A DNA stretch of 40,478 nt from Gnetum montanum (taxonomy: Eukaryota; Streptophyta; Gnetopsida; Gnetales; Gnetaceae), in the NCBI GenBank assembly GCA_015680685.1, contig MNCI01008056.1, positions 1 to 40,478 of the forward strand, given 5' to 3'. The position numbers were made by a program, and so were the translations under genes. This document shows, piece by piece, positions 32,370-40,478 of the stretch. Under the pieces are notes generated by a model. It was not told the DNA's origin and did not search any database. It worked only from the letters and a program-made list of their open reading frames with translations. How positions within the stretch are numbered: the stretch's first letter is position 1; each line of letters begins with the position of its first letter.

Positions 32370-35166
32370 TCATGTGGTTCTAGGTGGTGGTGGTTCCTCC
32401 ATAGGTTGCTTCCCCTTGTCTTGTGCTTTAGGTTTTGGGATTTGATGGCTCTAAAGGAGCACCTAGAGCTTTTCCTCTTTGGTTCAAGGGTCCTATGCCA
32501 TCCATGTTGATGCTCCAATGTTTGATGGAGTTAGTACTTCCCATGGACATGGCAATTACGGAAACATCTGATTTTCTTTGACATACCAGGTCACAAATAG
32601 CCATTGTTCCTCCTCGTAGGCTCTGGCTTTGTCCTTGTACTCTTAGTAATCTGTAAGTTTTGAAGCCAAGTATGCCAAGATATCATTTTTCCCCTAGTAG
32701 CTAGCCTTGACCACATCTATCTCAGAATTTGTGACTTCTAACCTTTGTAACATTTTATTGTGCTTAGCAAATTCTATGTCATATTTGATGTAGGTGGTAG
32801 CTACCTACTTCTCCAACTCTATTCTTGGACATCCTACTGTTAACATGGCTAAATTGGCATACCACAGGTTTGTCAATTCCATGTACTCTAGAAGATCGTA
32901 TATGTGTAGGTCCCAGATTTTGAGCCCTGCCTGGTGGACGAATGCATATGTATCCAGTATGGCCCACCAATCAGCGTGTTGAGCATTGAAGGTGTTAATG
33001 TGGGCCTTGGCCACATGGATCTCTTTTTTGATGACTTGCTTATACATTCCTACCTGGTCCCTGAAGAGTTCTTTTAACTTTTCATGTTTCTTGGCCTTGT
33101 TTTTCCATGTGCTTATTGCAATGGTCATCTTTTGACGAATTACGCATACCTCCTCCATTGATAGGTTTTGATTCTCTCTAGCCAAGTGATTCACATGCTA
33201 GTTAACCTTGACTAACTATTCTTGTAGCTACTAAAAATTTTCTTCAAGAACATTCTTTTGTCTCTCCATAGTGGTCAACCAAAGATTATCCACGGTGAGC
33301 TATTTATTTTCTTCTCCTAAGGCCTTGAGTGCTTTGGCATGTGCATATGTTTGCTCTTGTGCTTTGGAAGCATCCCAGTTAGCCTTCTCTTTCTCCTCTA
33401 CTACCCTTTTATTATCTGCCAATAATTTATTAAGTTGCTCCATCCTGAAGGATTCTAGTTGATCTATGGGAATGAATTGAGATGGGTCCCACTATGTAGG
33501 TTGCAGGGTGACAAGCCTTTCTTGGAGTCTTTGCAACTCTGCATCCGCATGCTCGACCTTGATCTCTATGATAACCAATTCCCCTTTGGTGGAGATGAGG
33601 TCTAATTGTGTTGCTGTAACATCTTGTGGGATGTCAAAAAAGGACGTCATCACTTGTCCCATTTGCAGCAACCGATCAAGAACATCCTCATGCTCCATAG
33701 GAGTCATCGAGGGACCAACTAGAGTTTGTGCATCGCGTGCTCTTGTGAAATGCATCGATGGTGCAATAGGAACATTGAAAGACTCTTTGATGTGGTCTAT
33801 AACCACTTCTATAGCTCTCGCTGCATCTTGGTGCTACATGACTACCATTATGGCCCCTTCACTAGTTTCCAATTGCACCTAGAAGGATGCAACGTTCCTT
33901 GAAATCTATTATGACCAATGCATCTCCCCTCCTCCTATTTGAATGGACACTTCACCCTGTGCATGATCTATAGAAACTATGGACCGTATGATGTCGTCGA
34001 TGACCCAGAAGAGATTGGCATCATCATGACTTCCCTAACTAACCATCTCAACGATGGCCCTAAGATGACTCATCAACATTCAGTAATCCTATAGTAGTGG
34101 CGGTGGTTGGTCTCATTGGCTTGTGCTGGGTCCTACTTCTTGATGTTGACTAGGCCTTGTGCTTGGGATTTGGCTAGGCCCTGTAGTTTGAGTTGTAGTG
34201 GGTCCCATCGTTTATTCTTATTCTGGCTCTAGTGTCTCACCAACACTTTTTCTTGGGGCTGGTGGCTTCAACAATTTAGCAAATGAAGCATCTTGGGCTC
34301 TTCTGGGGATGTCATTAGTGTACCCCTAGAATTCCAGCATGTTGACACAACTTCCTAATGAGATAGGGAAAGGGGAATGCAAACTTCCCTCTCTTGCATT
34401 CCTCAAACCGCCTTAGAATCTCCATAAGATATAGGTGGGGTAGGTTAGCATTAATCTTGCCCATCAATATAGCACTTTATTTGGCTGCATATGTGGAGAT
34501 TTTGTTCAATCCTTTCATGGGGAATATGTGATAAGTACCAATCTTGAAATAGATCCTTTCTTCTAGCATCAACTCTCCATATGTCTTGTCTTCCTTGTCG
34601 TATGTCCTTTTTAACCAATTTTTCTTTTCTGCATTAGCATCAAAGAAAGTGGGCAAGTGAGTAAATTTTGGTGCTGTATTCAGAAGGTTCAACACTTCTG
34701 AAATGGCCTTGTCAAAAAAATCTATAGACACACTACCAATGTTAACTGTGGTGCCCTCTTCTTTATTGTGCCAAAATTGGTACGTCTCTCCTAAGTACTA
34801 TGCACCACTTTCAGAGAGGATAGGCCATAATGGGGATCCTTTAAGTTAGTCCTTAACAGCCTTAGGAGTGAACTTCATGAAAGGTCGAAAGTTCAGTTCC
34901 ACGATCATAACTGTTGACGTGGACCTTTCATGGATGGTCTGAACACACTTCAGGGACAACGTGAGATGTTGTCTTTGTTTAGGCATTTTAGTAGCTCCTC
35001 CTTTTACCTATCTTGATTGCACAGTAGCAAGAGGTTCTTGATGGATGCTAAATGATTGTGCCTCCTTCTCTGCATGTTCCTCAGAAGACGCTTGGCCTCT
35101 ACCTCTCCTTGGTCACTTGGACACACCTTGAGAGGGTCCTCCTTGTTGTCCATGTTTAGGGGCCAT
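32370..35166 (-). pseudogene. ORF2 of the gag-ORF2 family (copy B)
   Basis: It runs from ATG (35,164-35,166, MAPKHGQQGGPSQGVS) to TGA (32,370-32,372), the same ends as copy A. The best-kept blocks are 34,477-34,731 (ISEVLNLLNT, LMLEERIYFKIGTYHIF) and 32,805-33,194 (coiled-coil-like, REDQVGMYK/HTDWWAILDTY-type block, here QHADWWAILDTY). One extra G in a run near 34,326 shifts the frame; no other frame change was noticed. Many stops occur, and at least eight fall at the same codon as in copy A. The first third has a basic N-terminus as in copy A. Function is unknown. Confidence 0.75.
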
Positions 35167-35180
35167 CTGCAATCACACAG
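35160..35180 (-). promoter_or_regulatory. Conserved acceptor-like sequence at the ORF2 start (copy B)
   Basis: GTGTGATTGCAG followed by ATGGCCCC, identical to copy A over this stretch although both copies are decayed elsewhere. It fits a 3' splice site. Confidence 0.4.
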
Positions 35181-37080
35181 GGTCAACCATTAGTAAGGTT
35201 GCTTACAAAAATTGAGTATGCCTTCTTGCCTTTAATGAACTCATTTCTTATTTTGTGTGATTCAAAGCTCAGAAATTTTATAAAAATGTTCCCTAAAAGT
35301 TTGATATTGGGTCCAATTTGATTAGGTGGGTCCAAAATTTAATTCTCCTAGTGTGGGTGAAGAGATAAAATTGTTTTTGGAAACATGTTTATCATTTTTA
35401 TGGTTAATTACCTTTTATAGTATCATTCGGGTGATGATGAATTTTAGGATAATTATGCACAACTGAGAGTGTACCCTTCCCCCACGATGAAGTTGAACAC
35501 TCTGGGTTCAGAGTGCTAGTAAGTAAGTTATGGTTGTTGGACGATAGGTCCACAAGTTAGCAATTCATGGAAGAAAATTTGAAAAAATCCCCTTACGTGA
35601 ACAGTTGAGAATGATGTTGATGTGTGCAAGGGGGTCCATATATATAGTTTTTGTGGATGCGATATTGCATACCTGATAGCGCAGCCCCGATATCGTGGCC
35701 TATTTAAAATAGGATACTTAGAAGAATTGATGAATTTCTAAAATTCTAAGGTAAAAAATGAAGGATTTGAAATTAATGTGAAGAGTCCACGGTAATATTG
35801 ATCATACCAAAAGGCACCAAAAGTTTACTAGAGTAGAATCTAACAATGAAATTCATGAACTAGATGAGGAAAAAGGACATGTTATGGTACATAGGAACAT
35901 TTGAACTAGAAGGATGATAAGGGAAAGAAGAACATGGATAATGTACTACTTGGAGGCTGTAAAATGATGTGATGGCGATGTGTAATGAGTGTAAATTACA
36001 AGGGTTACGCAAGTGGGTCCTTTCCAAAGAAGGTTCCTACCTATGATGCCCTTACGTAACCACCCTAAAGATGTTCATAAGCATTGAAAGAGTAAAATGT
36101 AATCCACACCAATTCCAAAAAACACATACACATAGATACCACCATGATGAGATATAAATTCAGTGGTACATAAGTCATGAATCCCAATTACATGAACAAC
36201 AAGATGAGGCAAATTATAGCAAGGATTGTAGAGATTGGGGCATGAGGTAACTGGCCCAGGGCACAATGAATCCTGAGTGTAGGGCATGATTAATGTGTCA
36301 TTAACTTGTCGCTCCAAAATTAGGATCAAGTCCATTCCTCTTATTAGTGACATTGCATTGTTGCATCCCCATGATAGACAACGATAAGAGTGTCATGATA
36401 GCAGGGTGTATGATCACTTGGCGTTTTGCGCAAGGGAGGAGTAATTAAAATTTGTTTGTGGCACATTTTGCTTGATATTATTTCTCTTCTTTTTCTTTTT
36501 TTTTCTCTTTCTCTTTTTTTTTGAATGCTTAATCCAGAGAAGCTGCCTACCTTCAGGTAGGGGTGCATGTATTTCCAGTGGGACCCCCTAGAATAGCATT
36601 GGTTTTCTTTATTGAGTGCCTTTATTATTCTTACTTCCATTTTTCATTAGATCTACAAGGATCTTAGTACAATCAGGTTGCATGGTAACTCCTACAGATG
36701 TTACTAGTGAGAATTCAAAAGTTCCCTTGATGTCACACCTTGGCCATTCCTTCTTAGTCCATCTTTCTTCACTCTAGGCAGAATGAACACAAAGTTATTT
36801 TAATTTTTAATGATGTTAAGAATATCATTGCATCCAGAGTAGGACCTCTTATTGATAGAATGGGTGGGTGGATGTTGTGGGTTTGTTGTCCAAATAATTA
36901 GTTACCCAAGACTTGATAGTAGAGAAAAACACCTCAACCAATGAGTCACATAAGTTCTTTATTCATAGATGAGATTACTTATAAAAAGGTAAAATAACAA
37001 ATAAAAAAATTGAAAGATGAAAAACTAGAAAACAAAAAATTGTAAAATTAAAAAAAAAAGTATTTATTAATTCTATGTTG
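35167..37080 (-). other. Non-coding spacer between ORF2 and gag (copy B)
   Basis: Collinear with the copy A spacer, with no conserved frame. It holds a pyrimidine tract at about 36,480-36,522 and the internal promoter-like region near 35.65 kb. The ORFs called here (36,075-36,353; 36,344-36,640 minus) have no recognisable content. Confidence 0.65.
35639..35694 (-). promoter_or_regulatory. Internal promoter-like region upstream of ORF2 (copy B)
   Basis: GATATC-type words at 35,661 (gatatt), 35,675 (gatagc) and 35,689 (gatatc) are exactly 14 bases apart. They stand upstream (minus) of the TATA-like TATATATA at 35,639-35,646. This is the counterpart of 19,992-20,067 in copy A. Confidence 0.6.
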
Positions 37081-39115
37081 TTAGAATGGAGGATACCCCC
37101 CACATCCAAACTTTGAATTATGGCAATAATTAATAAAGGGAAGGTTTAGATCCATGCATGTTGGAAACATTGGAACCTAGTCATATTTGAACCGCTGGGT
37201 GTCTTTTGAGGTGGTGGTTGGAATGTACTCTGAGTGGGGTTCACACACTTGATTATAGTAAGCATAGTGGGGCAATTTATAAGATGTAGTTAATTAATAA
37301 GGACTTGACCCACCATGGCACCTATAACCGTAAGATGGTATGTAAGGATCGATTTGTCTCCCTACATGGCTATATCCATTAGGCCACATGGTTGTTGGAG
37401 CATTGATTGGTGGTCCTAATAAGGTAACACAAGGTGCTGTGGACAAGGAGAAAGATGCACCATAGTGTTGGACCTATGCTAAGTTGGAGAATGCAGTGGT
37501 CTCGGAACTATACTATTCCTTTCTATAGTCATGTCTAAAGAAGGGACGCCTTCAATGTTGTGGAGAGTTTCCACTATGGTTGACAATAGCAACACAAGTA
37601 ATGTTCCTGGGTTGATGCTATGGTGGAAACCCTTTGGGCATGATTGGTGATGATGTAGAAGGAGGTGAAGGATGAGAATATTGAGGTTGAGGAGAAATGT
37701 AATGAACATGAGGTGGTGGTCTTGTTGGAGAGGACATGGGTTGATAGTACGTAGGAGAATGATAATAATGTGGTGAGATAGAGGATGTTGACCCAGTTGG
37801 GGAAATAGGATGCTAAACCTAATAGGCGCTTGGGTTCAGATGATATGAAGGGTGTAACCAATTTGAGGGTGACCTTCCCCACGACTGGATTGTTGCCACT
37901 ATGATTGAACATGGCATTTTTGTACAAACTCTGGATGTAACATTCCTCCCTAATGCTCATGTAAATGTGACAAGATTGGGCATTGGCCTTTGGGGTGATC
38001 ATACAAACAAACATTACATTGATACATATGATTAGTAGTTGAGTTCTTATTTTCTTCAATCCTTCTTTCCAATTGTCTAGTGGTGTTCTGTCCTGTTTCT
38101 GGGTTCATCATGGTTCTACCTCTCATAATGTTGGCATAGTATCCACATTTTTTCATGTATCCATTTTGTCATCTTATTGATCTTTGACTTAATTTCATCT
38201 AGTAATTGTGGTATTGGAAAAGATGGTTCCACCTCCTTAATATGAGTTGATTTTTCCTCTTCATGATCATGGACCTTTGCTAATTCAAAATTTTGGTCTT
38301 GTTGAGATTTTTTAACATTCTCCCATTTAGCCATTTCTCCTTCTTCTTTTGCTACCCACTTAATAAGCTACTGGAATTGGTGGGCCTATAGTTCATATAA
38401 TTGACTTGGGGCATACATCCCTAGGGTTTCCCTTATTTCATTATGAAGCCCATCTATGACATGATACATTAGCCTTTCCTCAAAGAATCCATGGCCTGGG
38501 CAGTTGTTTAATAATGCATAATATCTCTCTAAGGCCATGTTAAGGGTTCGTGTTGTGCTTGCTTCTATTCTTGGATCTGTTTCCTTAAGGTTGATAGTCT
38601 CGCATAGGTTTGATATCTTGTGTTGAAAATTTCTACCATTGTTGGCCAACGTCAAATTGATTTTGGTCTTAAGGACCTGAACCATACCTTTGCTTGGCCA
38701 ACGAGTGTTGTAGGGAAGAGCTTAAGTTTTTTCCATCCATTATCAATATTGTTCCATATAGAAGCATCATGGAAGGCTTGTAAATGATGTTGTGGATCTA
38801 AATCATAGCCTCCTAAAAATTTGAAATATTTGTTTAAATCAAGCCTAGGTAGAAAACTTTCCTTACGATGCTTGCGAGATATTCGAATAGTCTCTTGTAT
38901 ATGCATAAGGCTCTTAGTGGCTAGAAAGGGTTCATTGTCACTAGGTAGGTTATGAATTTATGAGTTGGGACAATGTTGTCTTCGTTTATGTACATAGGAG
39001 ACCCCTGCATCAGATTGATACTCCAAACTTCATCTTCATCATCGTATAATTTGTTGGTTCTCAAATGAATTGCCTTACTATTTGTTGCATTATCATAGTC
39101 TTGTGAGAGAGACAT
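37081..39115 (-). pseudogene. Retrotransposon gag (copy B), decayed
   Basis: It starts at ATG 39,113-39,115 (MSLSQDYDN) and ends GGYPPF-TAA at 37,081. The gag core is clear: LPRLDLNKYFKFLGGYDLDP, LFPTTLVGQAKVWFRSL, MALERYYALLNNC, RLMYHVIDGL. A charged region and a knuckle-like CNVCLYDHPKGQCPILSH (about 37,960-38,010) follow, and the tail is Pro/Ser/Gln-rich. The track passes through several frames (38,921-39,115; 38,652-38,906; 38,386-38,685; 38,116-38,334 and on), so at least three frameshifts and several stops disable it. No protease or polymerase follows before ORF2. Confidence 0.85.
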
Positions 39116-39228
39116 TGTGATGAACTTGTGTGTGACTTGTTTGTAATTATTTATTTCTAAAATATATATCATTAATACTTTATTACAATGATCTTGTATG
39201 ATGTACCTAATCTAAATAACTAGCACCA

Positions 39229-39246
39229 TCCCCGACAATGATGCCA
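39229..39246 (-). other. Primer-binding site of copy B, tRNA-Asp-like
   Basis: On the minus strand TGGCATCATTGTCGGGGA, one base after the LTR. It matches 14 of 18 positions of the tRNA-Asp site TGGCGCCGTTGCCGGGGA. All four differences are transitions and lie in or beside CG pairs, as methylated cytosine decay would give. Confidence 0.8.
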
Positions 39247-39247
39247 A

Positions 39248-40082
39248 TGATGAGTGACGAGGTACCCCTACACTCAACCATATGAATATGAGCATTCACG
39301 CATGATCTGGTTGAACTCTGTAGATGGGCTAGTTGTGGTTTTTAGATAGTCACATGTTGATCACAGTTTGTTGTCTTCCCACCTGGACTAGTATTTTCTT
39401 TGTCACATATGGTTTATTCTAGAGTGAGGTGTATGATGTGGGCCTAACTAATGCTAATCCTAGAGACAATGGAAAATAATTCGTTTAAACTAAGAGAGAG
39501 TGGGAGGAGAGAATCTAAGCTAGCCTAAGTGCGATGAACATCCATTCCTTAATCATTTGTACACATCTTGGACCTTGTGTACTACTACTAGGATTACCAA
39601 GCACATGTCCTATGTACGCTACTAGGATACCAAGTAGTCACACTTAAATGCTTGTGATTAAGTTGTACCCATTCCGCATTAACAACATGAAATGTAAATG
39701 GGAAGAAAGTAAATATTAACTAAATAAGGTAGTAAATAATAATTAAAGTAAATAATATTTAAGTGGATGCTGTAATGATGAAGTAATCTCAATCTTTATT
39801 GTTGGTCATGTGCATGTCCAAGTACGTCACACTTGAATAAATGTTCCATACAATTACAATCATCACACTACAGGCATGCACCAGGGAAGAGAAAGAATTG
39901 AATTAAAAATGACTACTTCTATGACTAAAAAACTAACTCTCGTTACCATGCCCCTAGGGGTGTATTTATAGGCCTGCACAGGAATCACGATATTGTGTAT
40001 CCGATATTGTTATTTAGGTCACGATATCATGTACCCGATATCATGGATTTGATATTGGAGCCTAAGAAATCATGGTTCATCA
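39248..40082 (-). mobile_element. 5' LTR of copy B
   Basis: An 835-bp repeat with TATAAATA at 39,963-39,970 (minus). Upstream of it, in the element's sense, five ATATC words follow at steps of 14, 14, 20 and 14 bases. The GATATC words are better preserved here than in the 3' LTR. Confidence 0.92.
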
Positions 40083-40087
40083 ATTGT
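40083..40087. repeat. Target-site duplication ATTGT, right
   Basis: The five bases after the LTR end GGTTCATCA are ATTGT, pairing with 31,327-31,331. Five bases is the usual size for gypsy integrases. Confidence 0.9.
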
Positions 40088-40348
40088 GTCTTTCAAAGTT
40101 TCTTCTCCTTATGATTGAAATATTTTTACATTTCTTTTTCTTATTGTTGGATCTTTATTATAGTCTTCTACTACTTCTCTTTTCATTAGCTCTTCTTCCT
40201 CTTTCATCAGTTGGGTCTATGAGTCTTTGGATCTAATTTAGATAGTTTGCCTTGGACATACATCCTAAGGACCTCTCTTGTCTTATTCATGAGTCCATTT
40301 ATGATGTGTTAGAGTTGTTCCTTTTGAGAAAATCTGTGGCTTGGATAT
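40083..40348 (-). pseudogene. Gag core fragment of copy C
   Basis: On the minus strand FSQKEQL, HIINGLMNKTREVLRMYVQGKL lines up with FEERLMYHVIDGLHNEIRETLGMYAPSQL of copy B. It is continuous with 31,331 once copy B and one ATTGT are removed. It ends where a new LTR-like sequence begins at 40,349. Confidence 0.75.
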
Positions 40349-40478
40349 TGATGAGACGTGACCTGCATGTGCCGTGATATCACGGTCCGCCGTCATATCT
40401 ATAAATAAGAGGCAGCACTCCCTTCATTTCCCAATCCTGGCTAGAAGTAACGAAGCTCTGGCAGATTGATCACTCCAG
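40349..40478 (+). mobile_element. Start of another LTR (plus strand), cut by the window edge
   Basis: It begins TGATGAGACGTGACC, like the family's LTR starts. It contains the perfect 14-base palindrome CCGTGATATCACGG (40,372-40,385), a second ATATC at 40,396 and TATAAATA at 40,400-40,407. It is clearly more GC-rich than its surroundings and still has several CG pairs, so it may be a younger insertion. It lies inside gag of copy C. Only 130 bases are visible, so the right end and type cannot be checked. Confidence 0.5.
40372..40407 (+). promoter_or_regulatory. Palindromic GATATC element and TATA box at the right edge
   Basis: CCGTGATATCACGG reads the same on both strands and stands 14 bases before TATAAATA. 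It is the cleanest example of the motif in the window. Confidence 0.55.

Larger units (their letters stand above)
31332..40082 (-). mobile_element. Copy B: complete gag-ORF2 LTR element, 8,751 bp
   Basis: Everything needed to define an insertion is present: LTRs at 31,332-32,180 and 39,248-40,082 (TGATGA...TCATCA), ATTGT target duplications at 31,327-31,331 and 40,083-40,087, a tRNA-Asp-like primer site at 39,229-39,246 and a polypurine tract at 32,181-32,189. Inside are gag (37,081-39,115) and ORF2 (32,370-35,166) separated by 1.9 kb. Protease, reverse transcriptase and integrase are all absent. The LTRs differ at roughly 8 percent of positions by eye, mostly transitions, so the insertion is not recent. 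Confidence 0.93.

Noticed and set aside
32794-33882. Plus-strand ORFs opposite ORF2 of copy B
   Set aside because: They are mirror frames of the minus-strand ORF2, whose homology to copy A fixes the coding strand.

Overview
The window looks like a gene-poor, retrotransposon-rich stretch of a large seed-plant nuclear genome, conifer-like in texture. Reasons: a plant-type WrbA/FQR1 quinone reductase split by introns, a plant extracellular-type leucine-rich repeat (LRR) array, Ty1/copia and Ty3/gypsy remains, tRNA-derived SINE-like repeats, and heavy decay. Nothing in it identifies a species. No intact protein-coding gene was found.

Layout. 1-1.8 kb: 5' LTR and primer-binding site of a minus-strand retroelement whose body lies off the left edge. 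2.1-3.3 kb: SINE-like repeats and small duplications. 4.6-6.4 kb (minus): three exons of an FQR1-like NAD(P)H:quinone oxidoreductase, with a stop codon in the FMN-binding loop. 7.4-8.9 kb (plus): a broken LRR array of about 16 repeats. 8.9-13.0 kb: mostly unrecognised, with one tRNA-derived SINE candidate near 10.65 kb. 13.0-13.9 kb: copia reverse transcriptase/RNase H tail. 14.2-16.5 and 24.4-26.4 kb: diverged direct repeats that look like gypsy LTRs.

The main content is one family of non-autonomous LTR element present in three layers. Copy A (plus, about 16.5-24.415 kb) has lost its 5' LTR. Copy B (minus, 31,332-40,082) is complete: 835/849-bp LTRs, a tRNA-Asp-like primer site, a polypurine tract and a 5-bp target duplication ATTGT. 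Copy C (minus, 26.4-31.33 plus 40.08-40.35 kb) is the older relative that copy B jumped into. A and B carry gag, then a spacer of about 1.9 kb, then a second long reading frame of about 930 codons (ORF2) in the position where env would sit. No reverse transcriptase or integrase was found in any copy. Copy C still has an aspartic protease after gag.

ORF2 is peculiar. In copy A it keeps one frame for 2.8 kb although it has about 32 in-frame stops, mostly TAG. At least eight of these stops sit at the same codons in copy B. Both the LTR promoters and a second promoter-like region inside the element carry a GATATC-type motif repeated at 14-base steps upstream of a TATA box. At the right edge a fresher-looking LTR start with the same motif begins. 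The family therefore appears to be transcribed and moved by proteins supplied in trans, and it may make a separate ORF2 transcript.
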